Source: VRUE01 sp040879985 (GTDB lineage: Bacteria; Actinomycetota; Thermoleophilia; Solirubrobacterales; 70-9). Taken from it: a stretch of DNA of 64,000 nt. Position numbers and translations under genes: made by a program. The DNA lies in the NCBI GenBank assembly GCA_040879985.1, contig JBBDJH010000004.1, positions 84,479 through 148,478 of the forward strand, in the 5' to 3' direction. Position 1 is the stretch's first letter. Each line of letters opens with the position of its first letter. The notes under the pieces were generated by a model. The model was not told where the DNA came from and did no database searches. It worked only from the letters and a program-made list of their open reading frames with translations. Shown here piece by piece: positions 25,263-32,207 of the stretch.

Positions 25263-25418
25263 TCACCCGCGACTCGATGGAGACCACTTCGGCGGCAAGA
25301 ATCCAAACAGTCCATCGAGTTCACCACCAAGTTTCACCAGAGGTCGCCTGCCTTCCTCGCTGACGCATACCTCGTGGGCCTCGCTCGCCCAGTCGATCCC
25401 CGCGGTCCTTGCTGCCAT
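25263..25418 (-). pseudogene. IS110-family transposase, 5' fragment
   Basis: Starts ATG at 25418 with a strong GAGGAGG just upstream. The product begins MAARTAGIDWASEAHEVCVS, the N-terminal DEDD motif region of IS110-family transposases (first catalytic Asp in GIDWA). After about 40 codons the expected VVSIESR-type motif appears only in another frame, so the gene carries a frameshift, and it is cut off soon after. More than 80% of a normal transposase of about 400 residues is missing. The sequence next to it toward the left is islet DNA. Confidence 0.75.
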
Positions 25419-25691
25419 GCTTCCTCCTCGGTCGATTCATCTCGGCTGATAGCCGGCCACGAGGAGCCGTTGCGCATGCTCATAGGGCGGTGCTCTCGGG
25501 CACCACGTCCTGTTGGCGCTTCTGGCGCCTCGCACCGCCGGGAGGCGCTGGTCTCATGAGGGCCGTCAAAGCGGCAAGCGAGCGTGGCGCTCTCCCGGCG
25601 GGGGTCGGCTTCTCTCTGTGTTCCCCGGGATCTTCGACGGCCTCCCTTCGGTCGGCCTCTCAATCTCAGGAGAACAAGGGGGAGGTTCTCC
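25419..25691 (-). mobile_element. IS110 upstream (left-end) region, possible bridge-RNA locus
   Basis: Non-coding on both strands apart from chance frames, located between the transposase start and the broken PIN gene. In IS110-family elements the segment upstream of the transposase encodes the structured bridge RNA that specifies target and donor. Here several hairpins are visible, including GGAGAAC/GTTCTCC (25669-25675 with 25685-25691) at the outer edge. Function is not expected now that the transposase is truncated. The assignment is inference from position and family knowledge. Confidence 0.45.
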
Positions 25692-25692
25692 T

Positions 25693-25749
25693 ATGAGCGA
25701 GTGCGACCAGGTAGTCATCGTCCGGGTCACACAGAATCGCTTCGATCTT
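25693..25749 (-). pseudogene. PIN-domain toxin remnant
   Basis: Nineteen codons reading KIEAILCDPDDDYLVALAH closely match the DPDDDYLVALA motif of the intact PIN gene just upstream, but the DNA differs, so it is a second PIN gene rather than a recent duplicate. The fragment ends where the IS110 end begins, which suggests insertion or deletion broke it. Confidence 0.6.
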
Positions 25750-25771
25750 GGCCGGGCACAGTGCCCGGCGT

Positions 25772-26197
25772 CTATTCGAGCAATCCGCTCACCTTGCAGG
25801 CTGCGCGAGCATCGAGCGCCGGCGGCGCAAGGCCGTCGTGATCGAGCAAGTCGCGGTCGCCTGTGACGATTGCCTCTGCATTAGCTTCTAGAGCGAGAGC
25901 GACAAGGTAGTCGTCGTCGGGATCGCGTAGGACTGCCGGGGGACTAACCGGGTCGTCCAGCACGGTTGCCGCCTCAGCTATCCCGGCCACCAGATCGTCT
26001 ATCCCCTCCTCCCCAATCTGGTCTAGGAAGTAGGGCTTGCGAAGAGCGTCCGCGACCTCGCCAAGAAGCTCGGGGCAGACAATCGCCTCGAAGCGCGATC
26101 CGTCCAAGTCGCGGTAAATCAGGCTTGGCGGACTTTCGCCGTGTGGATCGACGCTCCCTGACGCCAAGATGTTGGCGTCGATGACAAGCCGCCTCAA
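25772..26197 (-). CDS. PIN-domain toxin (VapC-like)
   Basis: A 141-residue putative ribonuclease. Acidic residues of the PIN active site are visible: Asp in LVIDANILASG (about residue 7), Glu in CPELLGEV (near 46), and Asp residues in RDPDDDYLVALA (near 91-97) and TGDRDLLD (near 113-120). The start overlaps the upstream antitoxin stop by four bases, the classic antitoxin-toxin order. It belongs to the COG1569-like PIN group. Free toxin would be expected to cleave RNA and is presumably neutralised by the adjacent protein. It lies in the tRNA-Val islet, where such modules commonly stabilise mobile DNA. Confidence 0.88.
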   Translation of the reverse strand: MRRLVIDANILASGSVDPHGESPPSLIYRDLDGSRFEAIVCPELLGEVADALRKPYFLDQIGEEGIDDLVAGIAEAATVLDDPVSPPAVLRDPDDDYLVALALEANAEAIVTGDRDLLDHDGLAPPALDARAACKVSGLLE

Positions 26198-26451
26198 CCG
26201 GCGGCTCGCCGCTCAGCGGCGCGTTCGTGGCGAACTTCGCGCACCGCCTTGACCGCCTCGCGTTCGATCTCCTCCGACGGCACGCCGGCGAAGCGCTCTC
26301 TTGCGCGGTCGCTCGCCTCCCGCCCCAACTGAATGCGGGCGGCGCTTTCTAGCAACTCGCGGTCGCTTTTCTCGGGGCGGCGCTTGCGCAGCCGCTCCAG
26401 CAGCCCTGCGTCGAACTCGAATGCGATCCTCGTGGTTGGCGATGCGGCCAT
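26194..26451 (-). CDS. Antitoxin partner of the PIN toxin
   Basis: An 85-residue protein directly upstream of and overlapping the PIN gene. The N-terminus (TTRIAFEFDAGLLERLRKRRPEKSDRELLE) suggests a short strand followed by helices, as in ribbon-helix-helix antitoxins. The C-terminal half is a charged helix (EEIEREAVKAVREVRHERAAERRAAG) likely to wrap the toxin. Assignment rests mainly on gene order and size. It would be expected to repress its own promoter; I see no clear operator upstream. Confidence 0.75.
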   Translation of the reverse strand: MAASPTTRIAFEFDAGLLERLRKRRPEKSDRELLESAARIQLGREASDRARERFAGVPSEEIEREAVKAVREVRHERAAERRAAG

Positions 26452-26698
26452 GTCGAAATGGTAGCGCCGAGGCGGGAAGCTCCCATGACGCGCAAGAGCC
26501 GCCCGAAGGCGGCTCCGTATCTCAGCCGCCGAAGCGAACTGAGGGGGTGGCAGCAGTGTAGCTGGGCACCAGTGCCCAGAGCAGGCATTATCGACCGCAA
26601 ACTGCGGTAATCCAGCGGCTCAGAGGATCGGCGGCGGGAGGTACGTCATTCCGCTTGAGAATACGGTTTTCTCGCCGCATTTCGGCTCCTCCGAAACG

Positions 26699-26744
26699 CG
26701 CCTCATACGCGAGAGGTCGCTGGTTCGAACCCAGCCGCGCCCAT
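26699..26744 (+). repeat. att repeat, right copy of tRNA-Val 3' half
   Basis: Matches 24188-24233 in 45 of 46 positions. It lacks the 5' half and so is not a functional tRNA. It marks the distal end of the islet and is presumably the original tRNA 3' end displaced by integration. Confidence 0.9.
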
Positions 26745-26761
26745 GCTGTCTGCACATGTAT

Positions 26762-26781
26762 ACGTACAAAAATATGTACGT
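26762..26781. promoter_or_regulatory. Palindromic operator upstream of Phd-like gene
   Basis: ACGTACA (26762-26768) and TGTACGT (26775-26781) form a perfect 7-base inverted repeat with a 6-base AT spacer, 19 bases before the ATG. AT-rich palindromes at this place are typical autoregulatory sites of type II antitoxins. Confidence 0.55.
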
Positions 26782-26800
26782 CTTTTGCTACCCTTGGGCC

Positions 26801-27100
26801 ATGGCGGCTCGCCCCCAAAGCGTCGTTCCCAGTGCCGAGGCTAGGGATCATCTCTCCAGCTACCTGAAGCTCTTTCGCGAAAAGGGCGGACAGGCAGATC
26901 CGGTCGTCTTCGGCTCTCATCGGAAGCCGGAGGGCGTCATTTTGTCCTACGAGCGATACGAGTGGCAGACGGAAATCCTGGACGAGCTGGTGGCGTCGGA
27001 GGAGGTTCGCGAGGCCATTGCCCAAGACACCGGCAAGCGGGTCAAGCTGGCCGATGTCGCTCGTGAAGCGGGCTTCGACCCGGCGGAGTCCGGCCTGTAG
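26801..27100 (+). CDS. Phd/YefM-like antitoxin domain protein, no adjacent toxin
   Basis: A 99-residue protein starting at the ATG after the palindrome. The first part (SVVPSAEARDHLSSYLKLFREKGGQADPVVFGSHRKPEGVILSYERYE, read from about residue 6) follows the Phd/YefM pattern: a short DNA-binding beta/helix unit, then PVVxxxxRxPxxVLxSxxxYE. The C-terminal part (SEEVREAIAQDTGKRVKLADVAREAGFDP) is helical and would be the toxin-binding region. No RelE/Doc/PIN toxin follows; the next gene is a convergent VOC protein. It may act alone as a regulator or be an orphan left by loss of its toxin. It sits just outside the islet's right boundary. Confidence 0.7.
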   Translation: MAARPQSVVPSAEARDHLSSYLKLFREKGGQADPVVFGSHRKPEGVILSYERYEWQTEILDELVASEEVREAIAQDTGKRVKLADVAREAGFDPAESGL

Positions 27101-27159
27101 CGCTCGACCGACTACATGGGCGCGACTGAGATACCCCGACAGATTCGTTCGTAGTTCTC

Positions 27160-27540
27160 TCAGGGCTGTTGGAGCACTGAGAGGGTGTTGCCGGCCGGGT
27201 CCTTGAACCAGGCGATCATCGGGCCGGGGCCTCGGGCTATGCCTTTCTCGTCCTGGTCGAAGCCGCCGTAGCGCTCGAACTCGACGCCGCGCGCGGCGAG
27301 GCCGTCGACGGTGGCATCGATGTCGCCGACCTCGAAGTTGAGCAGGGTGAAGTTGGCCGGGGCGTGGTCGGGTTTCGCGTAGACGAAGATCTCGTCGCCG
27401 CCCGTGACCTTGATCGTGATCAGGCCGTGCTTCTCGTCCAGCACGCTGACCTCGAGGCCGAGCGTCTCTGCGTAGAACCGCTTCGCGGCGTCGATGTCGT
27501 TGACGGCGAAGCCGCTGAAGGCTTTGGTGTCGGCCAGCAT
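27160..27540 (-). CDS. VOC (glyoxalase/bleomycin-resistance) family protein
   Basis: A 126-residue protein with two beta-alpha-beta-beta-beta modules: VNDIDAAKRFYAETLGLEV near 13-31 and VGDIDATVDGLAARGVEF near 71-88, ending in WFKDPAGNTLSVLQ. Members bind a metal through a His/Glu set and act on varied substrates, from methylglyoxal adducts to antibiotics. The exact reaction cannot be deduced. It starts at ATG 27540 and stands alone, convergent with the Phd-like gene. Confidence 0.88.
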   Translation of the reverse strand: MLADTKAFSGFAVNDIDAAKRFYAETLGLEVSVLDEKHGLITIKVTGGDEIFVYAKPDHAPANFTLLNFEVGDIDATVDGLAARGVEFERYGGFDQDEKGIARGPGPMIAWFKDPAGNTLSVLQQP

Positions 27541-27579
27541 TTGCGGGCTCCTTTCGTTGTGTCCTGCCTCGGCTCGACC

Positions 27580-27948
27580 CTACCCGGACAGCTCGGGGAT
27601 GAAGCGCTCGATGTGCTCGGCGATCGTGCGACGCACCCAGTCCTGGGTCGCCGCGTCGGCCATGCGGTAGCGGCCGAGCAGCATCTTCTGGTCGTCGAGC
27701 GGCAGGCCGGCGATCTCCCAGCGCACCGCGAGGCGCTCGAAGAGCAGCTCCGAGCGGCGGCGCCAGGCGTCGTCCTGGCTGGTCGCCGCCGTCGCCGGAC
27801 CTTCGCCGAGCTTGGCGATCGTGCCCGCGCTGAGCGACCGGCGCAGGGTCAGGACGTTGCCCTCGACGTCGCTGTAGTCGACCGTCGGCGCCTTCTCCCT
27901 CGGCCGCCGCTTCTTGCGCTTCGCCATCTCCCCGAGTCTGCCACTCAT
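27580..27948 (-). CDS. Conserved-type hypothetical protein
   Basis: A 122-residue protein, not recognised. It begins with a lysine/arginine-rich patch (MAKRKKRRPREK if started at the ATG at 27927), then VEGNVLTLRRSLSAGTIAKL, and a mostly helical C-terminal half (DDAWRRRSELLFERLAVRWEIAGLPL then RTIAEHIERFIPELSG). The basic N-terminus suggests nucleic-acid contact (inference). It sits five bases downstream of the arfB-like gene on the same strand, so a translation-related role is possible. The start codon is uncertain between 27948 and 27927. Confidence 0.65.
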   Translation of the reverse strand: MSGRLGEMAKRKKRRPREKAPTVDYSDVEGNVLTLRRSLSAGTIAKLGEGPATAATSQDDAWRRRSELLFERLAVRWEIAGLPLDDQKMLLGRYRMADAATQDWVRRTIAEHIERFIPELSG

Positions 27949-27953
27949 CAGGC

Positions 27954-28370
27954 TCAGTCGTTGTCGCCTGCCGGGCGCCGCCGGTCCCGCTTGCGCTCGC
28001 CCTGGCGGCGCTTCTGCTCCAAGCGGCGCCGGCGCGCGGCGCGGCTCGGCTTGGTCGGACGGCGGCTGCGCGGCACCGTGAGCCCGGTTGCGATCTTCTC
28101 GGCCAGCCGTTGCAGGGCCAGCTCGCGGTTGCGCGCCTGGCCGCGCGCCTCCTGCGCCACGGCCACAACCGTCGGCCCGATCCGCTCCAGCAACCGCGCC
28201 CGCTGCGCCTCGTCGAGGCTCGCCGACGCCCGCACGTCGAAGACGGCTTCCACCCGCGACGCGGTCACGTTCGCATGCTGCCCGCCGGGCCCCGACGAGC
28301 GGCTCGCGCGCAACTCGATCTCCCCGATCGGAATCGAGAGCGCAACGTCGATTCTCAGCTCCTCGGCCAC
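27954..28370 (-). CDS. arfB: ArfB/YaeJ-like peptidyl-tRNA hydrolase
   Basis: Release-factor-like rescue protein that frees ribosomes stalled on non-stop mRNA by hydrolysing peptidyl-tRNA. The catalytic GGQ sits in SSGPGGQHANVTASRVE (about residues 22-38 from the GTG start). The C-terminal tail after residue 100 is strongly basic (PRSRRPTKPSRAARRRRLEQKRRQGERK), as needed to enter the empty mRNA channel. No codon-recognition domain is present, which separates it from RF1/RF2. The GTG at 28370 gives 138 residues, the normal length; the longer reading frame upstream is unrelated. It is divergent from the beta-propeller gene with a gap of about 25 bases. Confidence 0.92.
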   Translation of the reverse strand: MAEELRIDVALSIPIGEIELRASRSSGPGGQHANVTASRVEAVFDVRASASLDEAQRARLLERIGPTVVAVAQEARGQARNRELALQRLAEKIATGLTVPRSRRPTKPSRAARRRRLEQKRRQGERKRDRRRPAGDND

Positions 28371-28395
28371 GGCATCAACGTATCCTCTGCGCACC

Positions 28396-29484
28396 TTGAA
28401 CGAGGGCGTTGCGAAACCCGTCGACGGCATTGCCCCCTCCCGGCGGTCGCGGTGGTCGCTCTGGCTGAAGCCGTCGTATTGGCACACCACCGCCGACCCT
28501 GGGACGAACACCTCGACCGGATCCACCGGCTGGATTCAGGCCTTCGACACCGGCGACCGGAGCGCGCTCGCCCCATGGGCGGGCACGGGACACGGCCGCG
28601 GCGCGATAGCCGTCGCGCACGGCGCCGTCTGGGTCGCGAACCGCACCAGCCGAACGGTCGCGCGGCTGGACCCCGGCTCCCTGGAGATGAGCGCGATCCA
28701 GAGGTTCCGCAAGCGGCCCGTCGCGATTACCGCCGGCCCCGACGCGGTCTGGGCGGTGGGCGCGAATGGATGGCTCTGGCGCATCTTTCCCGATGGCCAG
28801 CAGGCCGAAGGGGTTGCGCGACTCGGTCGAGGGGCCGCTGACATCGCCGTCGTCTCGGACATCGTCTGGGTGCTGCGCAGGAACGGGCGGCTCGTGGGCG
28901 TCGAGCGCGCAAGCGGCGAAATCGCGGCGGAAGGCAGGGTTCCTCGCGGAGCCGCCCACATGATTGCCCACGACGACAAGCTCTGGATCTCGTGCCGTCG
29001 CGGCCGGACCCTGGCGCTCTTCGATCCGCAGGCCGGCGGCACGACGGCGGAAGTACCGCTCCCCAGACGAATCAGGTGTCTGGCCATCGCCGGCGACACA
29101 CTGTACGCGGGCTGCGCCCGCCACCTCTCGCCGAGCCACGGCTGGCTGTACGCGATCGACTGCCGGCTCCGCCAGGTGGTCGCGCCCGCCGAGCTTCCCG
29201 GCCAGCCAAGAGCGATCGTCGCCGGCGGCGGCGAGGTCTGGGTCGCCTGTGGCAAGGGACTGGAACGCAAAGGGAAGATCCTCCGCGTCGAGCCGGGCAG
29301 CGGCCAGGCGAGCGAGTGGTCGACAACCGACTGGACGGTCGGCAGCCTCGCACTCAGCGAAGGTGCCCTGCTGGCATCGATGTGCCTCGAGGTTCCCGTC
29401 CCCGTCGTCGGCCCTCACTTCGGTGGCGCCGTCGGCGGTGGCGGCTGCGGGGATGGCGGTGGTGGAGGCGGGGGCGGGAACTGA
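28396..29484 (+). CDS. Beta-propeller (YncE/PQQ-type repeat) protein
   Basis: A protein of about 362 residues with repeated blade-like units of the pattern 'GAIAVAHGAVWVANRTSRTV', 'PVAITAGPDAVWAVGANGWL', 'ADIAVVSDIVWVLRRNGRLV', 'HMIAHDDKLWISCRRGRTL' and 'RAIVAGGGEVWVACGKGLE'. Each unit has a conserved Trp-Val strand. It ends in a glycine-rich tail with one cysteine. No clear signal peptide is visible from the TTG chosen, and the start is uncertain because few starts exist in this frame; the reading frame itself remains open far upstream without homology. Propellers of this type often mediate protein interactions or are surface exposed. Function unknown. Confidence 0.7.
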   Translation: MNEGVAKPVDGIAPSRRSRWSLWLKPSYWHTTADPGTNTSTGSTGWIQAFDTGDRSALAPWAGTGHGRGAIAVAHGAVWVANRTSRTVARLDPGSLEMSAIQRFRKRPVAITAGPDAVWAVGANGWLWRIFPDGQQAEGVARLGRGAADIAVVSDIVWVLRRNGRLVGVERASGEIAAEGRVPRGAAHMIAHDDKLWISCRRGRTLALFDPQAGGTTAEVPLPRRIRCLAIAGDTLYAGCARHLSPSHGWLYAIDCRLRQVVAPAELPGQPRAIVAGGGEVWVACGKGLERKGKILRVEPGSGQASEWSTTDWTVGSLALSEGALLASMCLEVPVPVVGPHFGGAVGGGGCGDGGGGGGGGN

Positions 29485-29500
29485 TTGACCCGTCGGCCGC

Positions 29501-29779
29501 TCAGGCCAGCGAGTCGATCTTCGTGGCCAGCTCGAAGTCGGCGGCGGTGACGCCGCCGTCGGAGTGGGTGCAGAGGGAGACGGTGACCGTGTCCCAGGAG
29601 ATCTCCAGGTCGGGGTGGTGGTTCATCTCCTCGGCCGGCCCGGTCAGGCTGCGGACGAAGTTGACCGAACCGACGAAGTCGCCGCGCTTGAAGCTCTTGC
29701 GGATCGCGTCGCCGTCCCGCTCCCAACCGGGGTGCTCGGCCAGCCTCGCCTCGATCTCGGAATCCGCCAGCGGCGCCAT
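29501..29779 (-). CDS. phhB: Pterin-4a-carbinolamine dehydratase
   Basis: A 92-residue protein that dehydrates 4a-hydroxytetrahydropterin. The family motif E-MNHHPDLEISW (EEMNHHPD, near residues 51-58) holds the active-site histidines, and VSLCTHSDGGVTAADFELA follows, matching the (T)LxTHxxGGLTxxDxxLA consensus. The start ATG at 29779 is preferred over an upstream in-frame ATG at 29797 because the product then aligns with the family from LADSEIEARL. It follows the YrbE genes by 66 bases on the same strand. A partner hydroxylase was not seen in the window, so its role here (pterin recycling or moonlighting) is open. Confidence 0.92.
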   Translation of the reverse strand: MAPLADSEIEARLAEHPGWERDGDAIRKSFKRGDFVGSVNFVRSLTGPAEEMNHHPDLEISWDTVTVSLCTHSDGGVTAADFELATKIDSLA

Positions 29780-29845
29780 GACTCCATGCTGCCACAAATC
29801 GGACTGTTCAAACTATAAGTGACGACATTTCTTCCCCCGAGGCGT

Positions 29846-30643
29846 TCAGCCGCCGATCGGCGCCCGCGGGTTGGCCCCGTAGAAGATCAGCGTGCCGAGC
29901 ATGCCGACGATGTGGACGAAGATGATGTTGACCACCATCGATTTGGCGGTCGCCGTCCCCACTCCGACCGGGCCCCCGGAGGCGGTGTAGCCGTAGTAGC
30001 AGCCGACGATCACGATCCCCGTCGCCATCACCATCCCCTTGGTGAGGCTGAAGACCACGTCTAAGGGGTCCTGGAATAACCAGAAGATCAGCAGGTAGCC
30101 GCCCGAGGAGACGTCGCCGATCTGCTCGACGACGGCGATGTAGCTGGCGAAGTAGACGACCCCTACCCCGACCAGGAAGAGGAACGGCAGCGCGATCCAG
30201 GCGCCGAGCAGGCGCGTCGCGGCGAGAAAGGTGACCGGCGGGATGCCCATCACCTCGAGCGCGTCGATCTCGTCGGAGATCCGCATCGCGCCCAGCTCGG
30301 CGACGATCCCGGTGCCGACCTTGGCGGAGAGGATGTAGCCGAAGGCGTAGGGCAGGCCCTCGCGCAGGTCGCAGTAGGCGGAGAAGAGGCCGGCCAGGGA
30401 TGGGGCGCCGATCGAGCGGTTGAAGTAGGCGCCGATGATCCCGCAGTTGAGACCGAGGATGAAGACGAAGGCCCAGATGATGACCGCCGAGCCAAGGATC
30501 AGGATCCCCGCCTGGCGCATACTCTCGCCGAAGAACTGGAAGACGCGGCCGGAGTAGACGAGGCCGGCGACGCGTACGCCGAAGCGGGCGATCTCGCCGA
30601 AGGAATCGAGCCAGCCGCGCGGGACGTCGAGCCAGCCGTTCAC
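29846..30643 (-). CDS. YrbE4B-type MlaE permease
   Basis: A 265-residue integral membrane protein of the MlaE/YrbE family, the permease of Mce lipid-transport ABC systems. The signature region (KVGTGIVAELGAMRISDEIDALEVMGIPP, around residues 107-135) is the conserved cytoplasmic coupling helix. Five or six hydrophobic helices surround it. TASGGPVGVGTATAKSMV near the C-terminus is characteristic. It starts 13 bases after the upstream paralogue. No mce genes or MlaF-like ATPase lie downstream in the window, unlike standard mce operons. Confidence 0.93.
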   Translation of the reverse strand: MNGWLDVPRGWLDSFGEIARFGVRVAGLVYSGRVFQFFGESMRQAGILILGSAVIIWAFVFILGLNCGIIGAYFNRSIGAPSLAGLFSAYCDLREGLPYAFGYILSAKVGTGIVAELGAMRISDEIDALEVMGIPPVTFLAATRLLGAWIALPFLFLVGVGVVYFASYIAVVEQIGDVSSGGYLLIFWLFQDPLDVVFSLTKGMVMATGIVIVGCYYGYTASGGPVGVGTATAKSMVVNIIFVHIVGMLGTLIFYGANPRAPIGG

Positions 30644-30656
30644 CGCTTCCTCCGCC

Positions 30657-31463
30657 TCACCGGATCGACTGCAGTTCCGGGTTGGAGGCGAGCAGGATCG
30701 CGGTGAACACGTAGAGGAAGAAAAAGACCCCCATGAACGCGATCACGACCGCCTGGTTGACGGCGCGGCCAACGCCCGCCGGCCCGCCCGAGGCGGTCAT
30801 CCCCTTGTAGCAGCAGACGACGGCGATGATCCCGCCGAACAGCGTGCACATCAGCACCGAGCCCCAGAGGTCGGTTATCAGCGCGTTGGTGAACAGCGTC
30901 GCGAAGAAGCCGCCGAGCGGCTGGCCGTAGAGCAGCGAGGTGGTGATCCCGGCGGTGAGGCCGAAGACGATCGCGAAGATGTCGAGCAGGCCGGTGATCA
31001 CCATCAGCGCCAGGAAGCGGGGCACGACCAGGTTCTTGATCGGGTCGACGCCGAGCACCTGCAGGGCGTCGAGCTCCTCGCGGATTTTGCGGGCGCCGAG
31101 GTCGGCGGTGATCGCGGTGCCGGCGACGCCGGCGACGACCGCCGCGGTGACGATCGGCCCGATGAAGCGCACCGCGGTGACGACGAAGAAGCCGCCGAGC
31201 CGGTCGAGGGCGCCGAAGAGGTCGAGGATGCCGGCGGCCTGCAGCCCCGGGGCGCCCAGGCAGAGGGCAAAGGTCGAGACCGTCATCGGGAACCAGGAGA
31301 GCTTGAGCACGAAGACGAACTGGCTGACCAGCTCCTCGCCGTAGGGGTAGGGCGGGCGCACGATCGAGACGAGCGTCTTCGCGGTGAGGATCATCATCTC
31401 GCCGATCTCGACGAGGAACGACTTGGCGGGCAGGAACGCCCGCGTTACAGCTTGTGCCGCCAC
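30657..31463 (-). CDS. YrbE4A-type MlaE permease
   Basis: A 268-residue paralogue and presumed heterodimer partner of the following permease. The coupling-helix region GTAITADLGARKIREELDAL lies near 131-150, and the C-terminal TASGGPAGVGRAVNQAVV matches the same position in YrbE4B. GTG is the start; it overlaps the end of the GntR gene by 19 bases, which ties the permeases to that regulator. Mce systems move lipids or sterols between the cell envelope and the cytoplasmic membrane. The absence of the Mce proteins and ATPase nearby means these permeases either use components encoded elsewhere or have a separate job. Confidence 0.93.
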   Translation of the reverse strand: MAAQAVTRAFLPAKSFLVEIGEMMILTAKTLVSIVRPPYPYGEELVSQFVFVLKLSWFPMTVSTFALCLGAPGLQAAGILDLFGALDRLGGFFVVTAVRFIGPIVTAAVVAGVAGTAITADLGARKIREELDALQVLGVDPIKNLVVPRFLALMVITGLLDIFAIVFGLTAGITTSLLYGQPLGGFFATLFTNALITDLWGSVLMCTLFGGIIAVVCCYKGMTASGGPAGVGRAVNQAVVIAFMGVFFFLYVFTAILLASNPELQSIR

Positions 31464-32173
31464 CAGCTCATCGCCCGCTCGAGGGGACTGGCCTCCTGCG
31501 CTCTCTCGCGCCCGGCCCGGCGCGCCCGCTGCTCGGCCGCCCGCTGGGCGGCCGAGAGCTGCGCGATCAGCGTGTCGCGGGTCCGCTCCAGCTCCTCGAC
31601 CCCGGCGACGTGGGCGCTGGCGCGGCGCGGCGCCGTCGGCAGGTCGCGCGGCAGGTCGCGCGGGTAAGCGCCCAGCTCCGCCTCCAGACGGGCGATCTGG
31701 CGGCGCAGCTCGCGGCGCACCTCGATCGCCTCGCTCTCCCCGGCCAGGTCGGGCAGATCGGCGGCGGGCTCAGCCGGGGCCTCGCCGAGGCCGCCGGGCA
31801 TGCTGGCGCAGGCCGAGGCGACGATCGCCAGCTCGCGCGGGCTGAGGCCCGCGTCGTGGGCGCGGCGCAGCGCGTCGGTCGCGATCTCCTCGAGCTGCTC
31901 GGCCGGCTCGATCCCGTCGGCGACGAAGGTTCCCTGGCCCTGGCGACTGACGACCAGCCCCTCGCGCTCGAGCCCGGCGTAGACGGCGCGTACCGTGTTG
32001 ACGTTGACGCCGGCCCACCCGGAGAGGCGGCGAAAGCTCGGCAGGCGTTCGCCCGAGGCGAGGCGGCCGGTGGCGATCAGCGCCCGCAGGCGCCAGGTCA
32101 GCTGCAGGCCGACCGGAAGCTCGTCGCCGGGGTCGATCGAGAAGGGGTTGGGCTCGGCCGTTTGCTGTGCCAC
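31445..32173 (-). CDS. GntR-family (YtrA-like) transcriptional regulator
   Basis: A 242-residue protein with an N-terminal winged helix: LTWRLRALIATGRLASGERLPSFRRLSGW (about 25-53), then VNVNTVRAVYAGLEREGLVVSRQGQGTFVA (about 56-85), the classic GntR recognition pattern. The C-terminal part is not an FCD, UTRA or aminotransferase domain. Instead it holds helices and a coiled-coil-like arginine/glutamate region (RRELRRQIARLEAELGAYP and QLSAAQRAAEQRARRAGRERAQ). Overlap with the YrbE4A start makes it the likely regulator of the permease pair. Starts at GTG. Its ligand is unknown. Confidence 0.85.
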   Translation of the reverse strand: MAQQTAEPNPFSIDPGDELPVGLQLTWRLRALIATGRLASGERLPSFRRLSGWAGVNVNTVRAVYAGLEREGLVVSRQGQGTFVADGIEPAEQLEEIATDALRRAHDAGLSPRELAIVASACASMPGGLGEAPAEPAADLPDLAGESEAIEVRRELRRQIARLEAELGAYPRDLPRDLPTAPRRASAHVAGVEELERTRDTLIAQLSAAQRAAEQRARRAGRERAQEASPLERAMSWWRHKL

Positions 32174-32207
32174 TGAAGGGGCACAGTAGACGAGACAGGT
32201 GTGTCAG

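Larger units (their letters stand above)
24233..26744. mobile_element. tRNA-Val-anchored genomic islet
   Basis: About 2.5 kb between the intact tRNA-Val and a displaced copy of its 3' half. Base composition is visibly lower in GC than the flanks. Contents in order: a 67-residue hypothetical protein, a two-helix membrane protein, an IS110-family transposase fragment with its upstream region, a PIN remnant, and an intact PIN/antitoxin pair. No integrase or excisionase is left, so it is probably a decayed element or one moved in trans. Between the antitoxin start and the right repeat (26452-26698) I see small hairpins (for example GAGCCGCCCGAAGGCGGCTC) but no gene. Confidence 0.82.

Noticed and set aside
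26588..28168. 526-residue minus-strand frame with an LGSNQRPLAYEARFG-type stretch
   Set aside because: It runs across the VOC gene, the Phd-like gene and the tRNA-derived repeat. The LGSNQRP phrase is a known by-product of translating tRNA sequence.
27364..28395. Upstream extension of the beta-propeller frame
   Set aside because: This part overlaps three minus-strand genes with clear homology (VOC, hypothetical, ArfB) and has no propeller repeats.
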